DNA of 64,000 nt from an uncultured Hyphomonadaceae bacterium (GCA_913058335.1 CAJXPX010000006.1:124001-188000), one strand, 5' to 3'. Numbered from the stretch's first letter, positions 25,987 to 34,428 are shown. Notes: a model not told the origin generated them from the sequence alone. Numbers and translations: made by a program.

Positions 25987-26451
25987 CTATAAATTTGCTC
26001 TGATTTCGGCGACCAAACCTTCACTGGCCCGTTCAATCAAATCCAAAACATCATCAAACCCTCTATTTCCCCCATAATAGGGGTCTGGGACATTTCGATC
26101 TATCACACCGTCGGCAAAGTCTAGAAAAAGTCTAGGGGGCGTTCTGGCGAAGGCGGGTTTTATACGGCGTAGATGGGACAGGTTGTAACTGTCCATTGCC
26201 AAGATATAATCGAAACGATTAAAGTCTTCACCCTCTACTTGACGGGACATTTGCCCGTCAAAACTATAGCCGCGCCTCTTGCCTGCCTTGACGCTGCGGG
26301 GATCCGGTTCTTCTCCGTTATGCGCCCCGGAGGTTCCGGCGCTTTCAATTTCGACATCAAGACCCGCCTCGACGGCTTTTTGACGAAAGACCGCTTCTGC
26401 CGTAGGAGAACGGCATATATTCCCAAGACAAATGAACAAGACAGAGGGCAT
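25987..26451 (-). CDS. Low-molecular-weight protein tyrosine phosphatase
   Basis: This 154-residue cytoplasmic phosphatase has the P-loop CLGNICRSPTAEAV at residues 8-21 (catalytic Cys 8, Arg 14) and the general-acid Asp in NVPDPYYGG. It is the typical family length. The ATG at 26451 lies only 9 bp from the divergent sirtuin start, so both ribosome-binding regions and promoters must lie inside the opposite genes. There are no adjacent exopolysaccharide genes or tyrosine kinase to suggest a substrate. Confidence 0.95.
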   Translation of the reverse strand: MPSVLFICLGNICRSPTAEAVFRQKAVEAGLDVEIESAGTSGAHNGEEPDPRSVKAGKRRGYSFDGQMSRQVEGEDFNRFDYILAMDSYNLSHLRRIKPAFARTPPRLFLDFADGVIDRNVPDPYYGGNRGFDDVLDLIERASEGLVAEIRANL

Positions 26452-26460
26452 GAAGAGATT

Positions 26461-27171
26461 ATGTCAAAACCAAATCACATTGTCATCCTTACAGGCGCGG
26501 GAATTAGTGCAGAGAGCGGTATCGACACGTTCAGGGCAGAGGGTGGATTATGGGAGCAATATCCAGTTGAACAAGTCGCGACCCCCGAAGGGTTTGCCGC
26601 CGACCCTGCGCTCGTTCATCACTTTTATAACATGCGCCGCGCTGCCCTAAAAACTGTAAAGCCCAACCCGGCCCATTTCGCCTTGGCGGAATTGGAGAAA
26701 GGATTAGAGGCCCGAGGGGGTTCTCTCACGATCATCACGCAGAATGTGGATAATTTGCACGAGCAAGGCGGGGCCCGAAACGTCATTCATATGCACGGCG
26801 TTCTTACTTCTCTGCTCTGCCAGTATTGTGGACATCGGTGGGAATTTCATGAGGACACAACCTCTGAAGATAGCTGTATTGCCTGTCAAAGAACCTCTGG
26901 GCCCCGCCCCGACATTGTTTGGTTCGGAGAAATACCCTATGAGTTAGACCGCATTGATCAAATCATGAAACAGGCTGACCTTTTTGTCTCTATTGGGACG
27001 AGCGGCGCAGTTTACCCAGCCGCCGGACTGGTGAGTGAAGCCCGACAACTCGGAACAAAAACTCTTGAGCTCAATCTGGAAGAAAGTCAGGGCACGAAAT
27101 TTTTTGATGAGAGCCGTTTGGGCAAAGCTGGAGAAATTGTACCGGAGTGGGTGGCGGAAATTTTGGGATAA
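26461..27171 (+). CDS. cobB: Sirtuin (NAD-dependent protein deacylase, CobB type)
   Basis: This 236-residue Sir2 protein removes acyl groups from lysines, using NAD. Motifs are GAGISAESGIDTFR (residues 12-25), TQNVDNLHEQGG, the catalytic HMHG, and zinc Cys pairs CQYC and CIAC. Tyr 56 and Arg 59 in FYNMRRAAL form the YxxR pattern of class III sirtuins, known to bind succinyl or other acidic acyl groups. ATG 26461 was chosen because the sirtuin core begins at once after it; upstream in-frame sequence reads through the divergent phosphatase gene. Confidence 0.94.
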   Translation: MSKPNHIVILTGAGISAESGIDTFRAEGGLWEQYPVEQVATPEGFAADPALVHHFYNMRRAALKTVKPNPAHFALAELEKGLEARGGSLTIITQNVDNLHEQGGARNVIHMHGVLTSLLCQYCGHRWEFHEDTTSEDSCIACQRTSGPRPDIVWFGEIPYELDRIDQIMKQADLFVSIGTSGAVYPAAGLVSEARQLGTKTLELNLEESQGTKFFDESRLGKAGEIVPEWVAEILG

Positions 27172-27267
27172 CTAGCGAAGGCTTTAGCCCTGAACCGATG
27201 CGTCGAAAACAGCTCCGAATCCAAAAGTTCAGTGTAATAAGGACCGAACAGTCACCTCTCAAAAAAT

Positions 27268-27287
27268 GCCCGGCACGAGGGCCGGGC
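27268..27287. repeat. GC-rich palindrome, REP-like copy 1
   Basis: GCCCGGCACGAGGGCCGGGC is a hairpin with 7-bp arms, 97 bp after the sirtuin gene. Its core matches the element at 47130-47151 except for one base. With six A residues on its left, it could also terminate a minus-strand transcript. Confidence 0.55.
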
Positions 27288-27680
27288 TTGAAGTTGGTAG
27301 CATCGGGGAAAAAAGATGCGTAAAACCTAAATAGGGATATGGCTCTGATTAGACAAAACATTGCCGCTTTCGCCCAACGAAATCCCTGATCATGCTGTGT
27401 TATTAGAAACTAAATTCTACATATGTTGAGTTTTTGTGCTTGTGTGAAAATAGTTCCACTAAACTCAGTAGATTCTAAGGTTTTGTCCTGGCCTAAATGA
27501 CGTTAAGGATAAATTTAGGGCAGGCTCTCATCTGTGTCCTTTCAAGCGCCATCACGACGCTCTTCCCGCTGTTTGTTTATGCGAACCTCTTAAATTTCAC
27601 TAAATTTTAATAAAATAACTCGCTGCAGTTCATATTTCGCCTTCATATAGGGGCATCGTTAACCCTTATAAGGACCTCTT

Positions 27681-27725
27681 ATGTTTGTGTGTTTCGTTAT
27701 TCTCTCAGGCCTGATTTACAACTAG
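27681..27725 (+). other. 14-residue ORF followed by a terminator; possible leader or small RNA
   Basis: The stretch 27172-27822 has no ordinary gene. In it, AAGGA precedes an ATG at 27681 by about nine bases, and the frame MFVCFVILSGLIYN ends at 27725. Eight bases on, an intrinsic terminator begins (27733-27764). This is the layout of a leader peptide with attenuator, or of a small RNA carrying a tiny frame. The downstream gene is yaiI, which gives no hint of the signal. Real translation is unproven. Confidence 0.35.
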
Positions 27726-27732
27726 CCTGCCT

Positions 27733-27764
27733 AAACCTCTTGGCGTTTCAGACGTCGGTTTTTT
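27733..27764 (+). terminator. Intrinsic terminator upstream of yaiI
   Basis: The arms AAACC/GGTTT and GGCGT/ACGTC make a two-part stem around the loop TTCAG, followed by six T residues. It lies 59 bp before the yaiI start, so it ends a transcript that begins upstream or regulates yaiI. Confidence 0.6.
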
Positions 27765-27822
27765 GTTTTACCTGCCTATCAGTTTGATAGGGTGTAGAAT
27801 AATAATTATCTGAAAGACGCCC

Positions 27823-28272
27823 ATGGTTCATATTTATATTGATGCTGATGCCTGCCCGGTGCGAGAGGAAACCTATAAAGTCGCCCGGAGACATGAAGCG
27901 TCCGTGACGGTTGTCAGCAATTCGTTTTTGCGCGTGCCGCGCGAGCCTTTAATCCAATTTGTCTGTGTGTCTGATGATTTTGATGCAGCAGATGATTATA
28001 TTGCCGAACGAGCCAAGCCCGGCAGTTTGGTCGTCACGTCCGATATTCTCTTGGCCGAAAGATGCCTGAAATCCGGAGCCTTTGTGCTTGCACCAACCGG
28101 GAAAGCTTTCACAATGGATACGATTGGCGGGCAGCTCGCGACGCGGGCCATTATGGCTGATCTACGCGCCGGGGCGGATATGCCCACAATCGGAGGGCCC
28201 CCGCCTTTCACGGATAGAGATAGGTCCCGTTTTCTCGAGGCGCTTCACCTCTGGCTTACCAAGGCCGTTTAA
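27823..28272 (+). CDS. yaiI: YaiI/YqxD-family protein (DUF188)
   Basis: This 149-residue protein is of the UPF0178 family, related in fold to PIN/NYN nucleases. The family start HIYIDADACPVREETYKVA is intact, and TSDILLAERCLKSGA and the closing FTDRDRSRFLEALH are also conserved. Acidic residues D7, D9 and further Asp residues could bind metal. The function is not known in any organism I can cite. It is preceded by the 14-codon ORF and terminator and followed, after 95 bp, by dapD. Confidence 0.93.
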   Translation: MVHIYIDADACPVREETYKVARRHEASVTVVSNSFLRVPREPLIQFVCVSDDFDAADDYIAERAKPGSLVVTSDILLAERCLKSGAFVLAPTGKAFTMDTIGGQLATRAIMADLRAGADMPTIGGPPPFTDRDRSRFLEALHLWLTKAV

Positions 28273-28367
28273 GGCTTATTTCTGAGACCAAATAACGGGC
28301 TGGAATTGACTTCAAAGCGCGCGTGCCTATTGTGCGCGCGATTTAAAACCCACTATTGGATGATGAT

Positions 28368-29198
28368 ATGACCGCAACTGATCTCGAAACTGCCATCGAA
28401 GCTGCATGGGATGACAGAGCGTCCCTGTCCCCGGAGACCAAAGGCGAACGCCGCGACGCAATTGAAACGGCTATTATGGGTCTTGATTCCGGAAAATTCC
28501 GGGTTGCTTCCCCAGGCGAGAATGGCGAGTGGGTCGTGCATCAATGGCTTAAAAAAGCTGTTCTACTTGGGTTTAGATTAGAAGCGAATGTCGTAATGGA
28601 CGGCGGCCCGGCAAGCGGCGCTTGGTTCGATAAAGTGCCGTCTAAATTTTCCGGATGGACGGAAGCAGATTTTAAAAAAGCTGGTTTTCGGGCTGTTCCG
28701 CCTTGCGCCGTTCGCCGCGGCGCCTATATCGCCCCAGGAGCTGTTTTAATGCCCTCTTACGTAAATCTCGGCGCCCATGTCGGCGCAGGTACTATGGTTG
28801 ACACTTGGGCCAGTGTCGGCTCCTGCGCTCAAGTTGGTAAAGATTGCCACATTAGCGCCGGCACGGGCATTGGCGGGGTTTTAGAGCCCCTTCAGGCCAA
28901 TCCAACCATTATTGAAGATAACTGCTTTATTGGCGCGCGCTCGGAGGTCGTAGAAGGCGTTATCGTCCGCGAAGGGTCCGTTTTAGCTATGGGTGTGTTT
29001 ATCTCTCAATCTACAAAAATATTTAATCGAAATACAGGCGATATTAGCTATGGGGAGGTTCCAGCCTATTCCGTAGTCGTACCGGGAACTTTACCGTCCA
29101 ACGATGGAAGTCATAGCTTGGACTGCGCCGTTATCGTGAAAACCGTAGATGCAAAAACTCGCTCTAAGACGGGTGTCAATGAATTGCTTCGGGATTGA
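28368..29198 (+). CDS. dapD: 2,3,4,5-tetrahydropyridine-2,6-dicarboxylate N-succinyltransferase
   Basis: This enzyme carries out the succinyl-CoA-dependent step of lysine and meso-diaminopimelate synthesis. It is 276 aa from ATG 28368, the usual length. The left-handed beta-helix with hexapeptide repeats is visible ([47 protein letters not shown]). It feeds cell-wall and lysine synthesis together with lysC and murI in this window, though none of these are adjacent. A long perfect terminator follows the stop. Confidence 0.96.
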   Translation: MTATDLETAIEAAWDDRASLSPETKGERRDAIETAIMGLDSGKFRVASPGENGEWVVHQWLKKAVLLGFRLEANVVMDGGPASGAWFDKVPSKFSGWTEADFKKAGFRAVPPCAVRRGAYIAPGAVLMPSYVNLGAHVGAGTMVDTWASVGSCAQVGKDCHISAGTGIGGVLEPLQANPTIIEDNCFIGARSEVVEGVIVREGSVLAMGVFISQSTKIFNRNTGDISYGEVPAYSVVVPGTLPSNDGSHSLDCAVIVKTVDAKTRSKTGVNELLRD

Positions 29199-29222
29199 GT
29201 GTTTTCTACTGGACTAATGTTG

Positions 29223-29260
29223 ATATAAATAAGGCCCCTTTCGCGGGGCCTTATTTATAT
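29223..29260 (+). terminator. Long perfect hairpin after dapD
   Basis: A 16-bp perfect stem (arms 29223-29238 and 29245-29260) with loop TTTCGC has a GGCCCC core and AT-rich base. The 3' side is T-rich rather than a pure T run. It lies between dapD and the convergent secreted-protein gene and can act on both strands. Confidence 0.8.
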
Positions 29261-29286
29261 CTCATCGAATATAGTTAAAGGGCAAT

Positions 29287-29769
29287 CTAAAATTCAGTTT
29301 TAACACCCGCGCCTGCGACCGTATATAAAGGCTCAACATAGCGACCATCCGGCATAGTGGCGGATCTATAATTGTTATGTTTTTTATATTTGATATTTTG
29401 CGCTTCTTGATCGGAACGATCCGGCATTCCAAAATAAGCACGACTATCCGGTGCGAGTTCATATTTCAAAACAGGCTTTTCCTGTTCGTAGAGCCGTTTA
29501 TCGTGAGTTTTGACGATTATCGGCTCTTCTAAAGTTTCAATTGGTTGCACATTGATGTGTCTTTGAGAGCCATTAAAATCTATTGTTTTCAACCTTTCTT
29601 CTTCGTCATTTGTAAGGAAAGTTGAGGAACTATCAGTTTTCACGAATTGCCAGACGCGTTGTTCGCCGTCATCGACAACCAGCTTATTTTCGTCATCGGC
29701 ATGAGCCCCCACCGCCGCTGTTAGAGCTAAGGTGATACTGAATATACCAATCATGATTTGCTTTTTCAT
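29287..29769 (-). CDS. Secreted protein of unknown function
   Basis: This is a 160-residue protein from ATG 29769. A signal peptide MKKQIMIGIFSITLALTAAV is cleaved near GAHA before DDENK. The mature part is polar and rich in Asp, Glu, Lys and Tyr, with no Cys and no family that I recognise. An upstream in-frame extension to 29940 would put an odd sequence before the signal peptide and was rejected. It converges on dapD. Upstream lie overlapping inverted repeats and a divergent small charged gene. Confidence 0.75.
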   Translation of the reverse strand: MKKQIMIGIFSITLALTAAVGAHADDENKLVVDDGEQRVWQFVKTDSSSTFLTNDEEERLKTIDFNGSQRHINVQPIETLEEPIIVKTHDKRLYEQEKPVLKYELAPDSRAYFGMPDRSDQEAQNIKYKKHNNYRSATMPDGRYVEPLYTVAGAGVKTEF

Positions 29770-29797
29770 ATTTATTTTACGTCGGCCTTTGCAAATC

Positions 29798-29843
29798 GTT
29801 CCGCTTTGGGCTGCGGAACTACATTTTTGCTCAGTCGTAGTTC
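29798..29843. promoter_or_regulatory. Two overlapping inverted repeats between divergent genes
   Basis: GTTCCGC (29798) pairs with GCGGAAC (29813-29819), and GAACTAC (29816) pairs with GTAGTTC (29837-29843). The two share the bases GAAC, so only one hairpin can form at a time. They could be alternative RNA structures or overlapping operators for the divergent genes at 29769 and 29867. Confidence 0.4.
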
Positions 29844-29866
29844 TACTATTGAAATAAGGATTTTTT

Positions 29867-30007
29867 ATGACCAATGAAAATAAGACGCCCCACAACCCAA
29901 CTAAAAAAGAACTGAAATCGGAAAAGGAACTTAAAAACAACCTTAAGGATGCGGATTTTCCTGAAATGAAACATCAAGCCGATGCAGCTCTAGGCGAAGA
30001 AGAATAG
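29867..30007 (+). CDS. Small highly charged protein, unknown function
   Basis: This 46-residue frame has a good ribosome-binding site (AATAAGGA, six bases before ATG 29867). The product is almost entirely polar: MTNENKTPHNPTKKELKSEK then alternating Lys, Glu, Asp and Asn, ending ALGEEE. It has one likely amphipathic helix or coiled segment and no hydrophobic core, so it is probably disordered or a partner-binding peptide. It lies opposite the discarded N-terminal extension of the secreted-protein gene. Confidence 0.6.
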   Translation: MTNENKTPHNPTKKELKSEKELKNNLKDADFPEMKHQADAALGEEE

Positions 30008-30115
30008 AGCCCTTCAATATAGATTTTGGCGGCCCGAAATATAGGATGCATAAATTTATCTTTTTCGGGGAACTTTTTAACCTGCCAGTGAGTTAAGAAA
30101 ATATATCAATACAAC

Positions 30116-30192
30116 GCGCTATGATCCCTCCCCTTGATATTAGCGCATTCGGCCCGGAGACTGCTCCCCTTCTCAGTCTCCGGGCCTTTTTT
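30116..30192 (+). ncRNA. Candidate small RNA with two C-rich (anti-Shine-Dalgarno) loops
   Basis: Two hairpins stand in a row in the gap before creA. The first has arms GCGCTA (30116-30121) and TAGCGC (30141-30146) and a loop containing CCCTCCCC. The second has a 13-bp stem, GGCCCGGAGACTG (30151-30163) and its complement (30174-30186), with loop CTCCCCTTCT, and runs into six T residues, a textbook terminator. Both loops expose sequences complementary to ribosome-binding sites, as in the alphaproteobacterial cuckoo/ar14-type small RNAs. The 5' end is not defined; an AT-rich ATATAT lies just upstream. Confidence 0.6.
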
Positions 30193-30208
30193 GTTTTAGG
30201 ATGAGCTT

Positions 30209-30700
30209 ATGAAATTTAAGCAAATATCAAAATTGTTTTGTTCCGTTCTATTTAGCGCATTGCTCTCCGCTTGTGGGAGTTCGGGACAGAACGATGTCGG
30301 AGAAATTAACAACGACATGACGGGGAATGAAATTAAGATTGACTCTTTTGAAGATGAGAAGGTTTCCGGAATCACCTGTCATATTGCCCATTTTGATCGC
30401 GGCGTAATCGATAGACTTAGAAAAGGCTCATGGTTTGAAAACCCTTCCAATGGCTCTATCAATTGCGAGCAAACAGGACCGATAATTATAGGTGATATTA
30501 AGCGCGGGAAAAGCGGTGAAACTTTACTAAAGCAAAAGCAAGCCCTCTGGTTCAAAACCCTCAGCGTCAGGCGCGTTTATGATGAAGACGCCAATACGCT
30601 CATTTATCTGATTTATTCAAAAAAGGTAGTCGACGGTTCGGCAAAGATGAGCATCAGCACGGTTCCACTTTATGGCCGAGAGGTTACTTGGGACAATTAG
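30209..30700 (+). CDS. creA: CreA-family lipoprotein
   Basis: This is a 163-residue protein of the CreA family, conserved in proteobacteria and of unknown function. The N-terminus is a lipoprotein signal with lipobox LSAC (Cys at about residue 22). Family segments are DSFEDEKVSGITCHIAHFD, a second Cys in SINCEQTGP, SLV-like KTLSVRRVYDEDANTLIYL and YSKKVVDGSAKMSISTVP. It begins only 17 bp after the T run of the small-RNA terminator, so any transcript from upstream must read through that terminator. Confidence 0.9.
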   Translation: MKFKQISKLFCSVLFSALLSACGSSGQNDVGEINNDMTGNEIKIDSFEDEKVSGITCHIAHFDRGVIDRLRKGSWFENPSNGSINCEQTGPIIIGDIKRGKSGETLLKQKQALWFKTLSVRRVYDEDANTLIYLIYSKKVVDGSAKMSISTVPLYGREVTWDN

Positions 30701-30772
30701 GCGTTCGCAATATAAAGCGCCATCTAAGCGGCTTTCTTAATCCTTCTACTCAATTTTATAATTTTAAACATG

Positions 30773-30798
30773 AAAAAACCCGCCCTAAAGGACGGGTT
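30773..30798 (-). terminator. Intrinsic terminator of the DUF5710 gene
   Basis: On the minus strand the stem AACCCGTCC/GGGCGGGTT (one mismatch, loop TTTA) is followed by six T residues. It lies 33 bp past the stop at 30831. Confidence 0.8.
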
Positions 30799-30830
30799 CC
30801 GCTTTGTCCTACATCCCTAAATCGCCCCAA

Positions 30831-31067
30831 TCATGACGCCAAAGGGAGCTCAAAATTTTGATTATGAGCGATTTTTGCTTGTTTCGCTGCATAACTATTC
30901 GATCTCAGAGATTGCTCGGCTTGAGCCTCTTTTCGCCAATCAAATATAGTCGCTAAAGCGCTGCCGGACGGGCAATACCACCGTTTTACAGATGGATCCC
31001 ACCGCGCGCCGAGCCTTTTAGCCAGCTCGCGATCTTTATAACTTACATTCAAATACTTCTTGGTCAT
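30831..31067 (-). CDS. DUF5710-domain protein
   Basis: This is a 78-residue protein starting at ATG 31067 after GCGAGGTGGTG. The first 40 residues have the DUF5710 pattern: KKYLNVSYKDRELAKRLGAR followed by WDPSVKRWYCPSG. This small domain is found alone or attached to topoisomerase-like, primase-like and mobile-element proteins, and its role is not defined. The second half is a polar Ala/Gln-rich tail. It stands alone between creA and putA, with no other mobile genes nearby, and has its own terminator. Confidence 0.8.
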   Translation of the reverse strand: MTKKYLNVSYKDRELAKRLGARWDPSVKRWYCPSGSALATIFDWRKEAQAEQSLRSNSYAAKQAKIAHNQNFELPLAS

Positions 31068-31165
31068 AACACCACCTCGCGTTCCGTAATTAGAACATAG
31101 CATGAACAAACGCCAAATGCAAGGAATTTATTCATACCTTAGAGGTGGGTATAATCTTCAGAAAA

Positions 31166-34100
31166 TCAAATACTCTCAAGGTTAAGCAACGCCGCATTGC
31201 CTCCAGAGGCAGTCGTATTCACGCTTAGAGACTTTTCCGTCATAAACCGCAGAAGGTAATTTGGCCCTCCCGCTTTGAGACCCGTTCCAGATAGTCCTTG
31301 TCCTCCGAAAGGCTGTGAGCCCACAATAGCGCCCACCATGTTTCGGTTCACATACACATTTCCGACCAAAGCGCGTTTCGCCAGCATTTTCCAGCGGTTT
31401 TCAATTCGGGTATGTATCCCGAACGTCAAGCCATATCCCGTCGAAAAGACTTCTTCGAGGGTTTTAGAAACCTCTTTGGCTTTAAACCGAACGACATGAA
31501 GGATGGGCCCGAAATGTTCTTTTTCCAATTCATGTATGGAATTGATTTCAAACATATGCGGGACAACGAAAGTGCCTTCTGTTTTTGTCTTCGGCGAAGG
31601 AGAAGCGTGCCACGGGCACCCAGACGCCTTCATCTTTTCTATGTGATCATTAAGGGACTTTTGCGCTTTTTCATCAATGACCGGACCGACATCTGTACTC
31701 AAAGAATGTGTATTTCCGACGACAAGATCATCCATCGCGCCTTTGATCATCTTGATAACTCTATCCGCAATATCGGCCTGAATATACAAAACGCGCGTGG
31801 CTGAGCAGCGTTGCCCAGCACTGAGAAAGGCCGAGCTTATAACATCATCAGTCACTTGTTCGGGCAATGCCGTGCCGTCAACAATCATACAATTCTGACC
31901 GCCTGTTTCAGCAATCAGCGGAATGATAGCGCCTTCTTTTTCTGCCAAAGTCCTATTAATCAATCCCGCTGTTGCCGTGCCGCCTGTAAAAGCAACGCCA
32001 TCCACGCCGTCATGACTTGTTAGAAGACCACCAATTTTTCCGTCTCCGACGATCAGGCTCAGCACATCTTTCGGAATACCAGCCTCATAAAATAGGTCTG
32101 CCGTTCTTTTCGCAATGCGCGGAGTCTGCTCGGCCGGCTTGGCTAAAACGCAATTCCCGACCACAAGGGCCGCAGCGATCTGACCTGTAAAAATAGCCAG
32201 AGAGAAATTCCAAGGGCTGATACACACAAAAGTCCCGCGAGACCCATAGGAGAGTTGATTGGTTTCCCCGACAGGTCCGGGCAAATCTATCGGCTCACTC
32301 ATCATCTTCCGGGCTTGCGCCGCGTAATAACGGCAAAAATCTACGGCTTCGCGAACTTCATCATTCGCGTCAGCCCAGCTTTTCCCGGCTTCCTTAATGA
32401 GAATATTCATTAATTCAGTTTTGTTTTTTTCGAGCAAATCCGCCGTCACAACCAACATGTCGGCGCGCTCCTTCACAGGACGTCCCTGCCACTCGAAATA
32501 AGCTTTATCAGCTTTTTCAAAGGCTTTATCGATGTCCTTTTCCGTTGCCTCTTTCGGCATTTCAGGAAGATCTTGATCTAGCGCTTCTTGGACTTTTTCC
32601 AAATGCGGCTTCCAAGACAAGTCCAAGCCGGAAGAGTTTTCCCGCTCTGGCAGAAAAATGTCATTCGGGCGTAAAATTGACGTATGCGCAATCGTATCAA
32701 ATTCTTTTACGCGGGCGACGGGGTCGCGAACAACCTCGGAAATAGGTACATCCGGATCCAGATATTTATTGACGAAAGAGCTATTTGCTCCGTTCTCAAG
32801 AAGGCGCCTTACAAGATAAGCCAAGAGATCTTTGTGCCCCCCTACCGGCGCATAAATTCTGACGGGTGGCATATTTTCATACTGTTTTTTAGCTGAACTA
32901 TAGACAATATCGCCCATCCCAAAAAGGCGCTGGAATTCGAATTTATCGGCATTATCCCCTGCCATCGCCATAACCGCCGCAATTGTATGGGCGTTATGGG
33001 TCGCAAATTGCCCAAAAAAGACGTCTCGGTTTTCCATAATTTGCTGCGCGCAAGCCAAATAGGCAACATCTGTATTTGGCTTTCGGGTAAAAACAGGGAA
33101 ATCGGGATGATTACCGGCTTGCGCCAGTTTTATTTCGGTATCCCAGTAAGCGCCTTTGACGAGACGAATATGGAAGCGTTGTTCCAGTTCCCGCCCTAAA
33201 TTTGCAATAAAATCGATAACTTTCGGGGCGCGGCGGCCAAAAGCTTGAATCGCCAAACCAAAACGCGCCCTCCCGGCTGAATCGAGCTTTCTCGCAACAT
33301 AATCAAACACTGCAAGAGAGATTTCCAAGCGATCAGCTTCTTCTGCATCTAATGTAACATCAACGCCAAGTTCAACGGCCCGCCTAGCCATATCGACGAC
33401 TAAACCTCCGATTTCGGGAACGGCGCTATCCCAATGACTAACATGGTAATGTGGAGATAAGGCAGAGAGCTTAACAGAGATGCCCTGCCGCGCTTTGCCT
33501 TTGGCCGCATCGGCACCAATAACTTCTAGCGCATTTTTATACGCCTCCAAATAGCGTTTGGCATCCTCCTGTGTTCGAGCCGCTTCGCCAAGCATGTCAA
33601 AAGAATATCCCTGCTTATCTCCGAATCTTTTACGACCATTTTTAATAGCGCGTTTGATTGTTTGCCCCTGCACAAATTCCTGCCCCATCATGCGCATAGC
33701 GTTCATGACAGCGTTCCGAATTACGGGTTCACCGAGGCGGTTCGTAAGTTTGGAAATAACATTTGTCGGAGTCGTTCTGAACTCCTCAGATAATCCCGTG
33801 ACCCGGCCAGTCAAAAGCAAGCCCCAAGTCGAGGCATTGACCCAAACTGTATCGGCTTTACCTAAATGTTTACCCCAATCATATGGTGACAGTTTATCGC
33901 CAATTAGCGCGTCGCGCGTTTCCGCATCGGGCACACGTAAAAGCGCTTCTGCCAGGCACATAAGAGCAATGCCTTCTTCGTTGCCCAAGCCATATTCGGA
34001 CATAAACGCATCAAGCATAGACCGGTCTTTTTTCCGGTTTCGGGACAGCTTAACCATGTCCTCGGCTTCGCTATAAATAGTCGCGTATTGCTCGTCCGTG

Positions 34101-34207
34101 AGGTCAATCTTCTCTAATAGCTCCTTTATAACCTTTTCTTCGGATTTAAATTTATCCGCAGTTATGGCGTCCAGTCCTTCAGGCCAATAAGAGAGTAGTT
34201 TAGTCAT
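31166..34207 (-). CDS. putA: Bifunctional proline dehydrogenase / 1-pyrroline-5-carboxylate dehydrogenase
   Basis: This enzyme oxidises proline to glutamate in two steps and passes electrons to quinone. It has 1013 residues. The N-terminal half is the FAD proline dehydrogenase barrel (VTLDAEEADRLEISLAVFDY, RLVKGAYWDTEIK, FATHNAHTI). The C-terminal half is an aldehyde dehydrogenase with Glu in AETGGQNC near residue 767 and the catalytic Cys in SAGQRCSATRVL near 799. It lacks the N-terminal ribbon-helix-helix domain of E. coli PutA, so it cannot repress its own gene. Upstream inverted repeats at 34387-34428 are a possible control site. Confidence 0.95.
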   Translation of the reverse strand: MTKLLSYWPEGLDAITADKFKSEEKVIKELLEKIDLTDEQYATIYSEAEDMVKLSRNRKKDRSMLDAFMSEYGLGNEEGIALMCLAEALLRVPDAETRDALIGDKLSPYDWGKHLGKADTVWVNASTWGLLLTGRVTGLSEEFRTTPTNVISKLTNRLGEPVIRNAVMNAMRMMGQEFVQGQTIKRAIKNGRKRFGDKQGYSFDMLGEAARTQEDAKRYLEAYKNALEVIGADAAKGKARQGISVKLSALSPHYHVSHWDSAVPEIGGLVVDMARRAVELGVDVTLDAEEADRLEISLAVFDYVARKLDSAGRARFGLAIQAFGRRAPKVIDFIANLGRELEQRFHIRLVKGAYWDTEIKLAQAGNHPDFPVFTRKPNTDVAYLACAQQIMENRDVFFGQFATHNAHTIAAVMAMAGDNADKFEFQRLFGMGDIVYSSAKKQYENMPPVRIYAPVGGHKDLLAYLVRRLLENGANSSFVNKYLDPDVPISEVVRDPVARVKEFDTIAHTSILRPNDIFLPERENSSGLDLSWKPHLEKVQEALDQDLPEMPKEATEKDIDKAFEKADKAYFEWQGRPVKERADMLVVTADLLEKNKTELMNILIKEAGKSWADANDEVREAVDFCRYYAAQARKMMSEPIDLPGPVGETNQLSYGSRGTFVCISPWNFSLAIFTGQIAAALVVGNCVLAKPAEQTPRIAKRTADLFYEAGIPKDVLSLIVGDGKIGGLLTSHDGVDGVAFTGGTATAGLINRTLAEKEGAIIPLIAETGGQNCMIVDGTALPEQVTDDVISSAFLSAGQRCSATRVLYIQADIADRVIKMIKGAMDDLVVGNTHSLSTDVGPVIDEKAQKSLNDHIEKMKASGCPWHASPSPKTKTEGTFVVPHMFEINSIHELEKEHFGPILHVVRFKAKEVSKTLEEVFSTGYGLTFGIHTRIENRWKMLAKRALVGNVYVNRNMVGAIVGSQPFGGQGLSGTGLKAGGPNYLLRFMTEKSLSVNTTASGGNAALLNLESI

Positions 34208-34386
34208 ATATGTTTTCCAAAAAGATGTGTGTCGTCAGTATGAGATAGAGCTGTATAAATATGGACTGTAAAGCGAAGTCTGCAGAAAAGCCCTTGCCTT
34301 AAATAGCATGAGAACGGAAATTTGTTCCAATATTAGGGCAGTAGCGTCATTATCACGGCTCGAGCGCTCTTATTCTGGTAATTTGT

Positions 34387-34428
34387 GCCATGTTTGGCAG
34401 GCGGGTAATTTAAATGTTTAACAAACAT
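34387..34428. promoter_or_regulatory. Inverted repeats upstream of putA
   Basis: TGCCATGTTTGGCA (34387-34400) and ATGTTTAACAAACAT (34414-34428) are each nearly perfect palindromes, 13 bp apart, and share ATGTTT. They lie in the 280-bp stretch between putA and tRNA-Leu, which otherwise holds nothing recognisable. They look like a tandem operator. Confidence 0.4.

Noticed and set aside
27071-27361. Minus-strand frame (96 codons) across the end of the sirtuin gene
   Set aside because: The composition is low in charged core patterns and overlaps the sirtuin; it has no motif and no start signal.
29769-29940. N-terminal extension of the secreted protein to 29940
   Set aside because: It would place an unusual hydrophobic and polar stretch before a good signal peptide, and it covers the small charged gene on the other strand.
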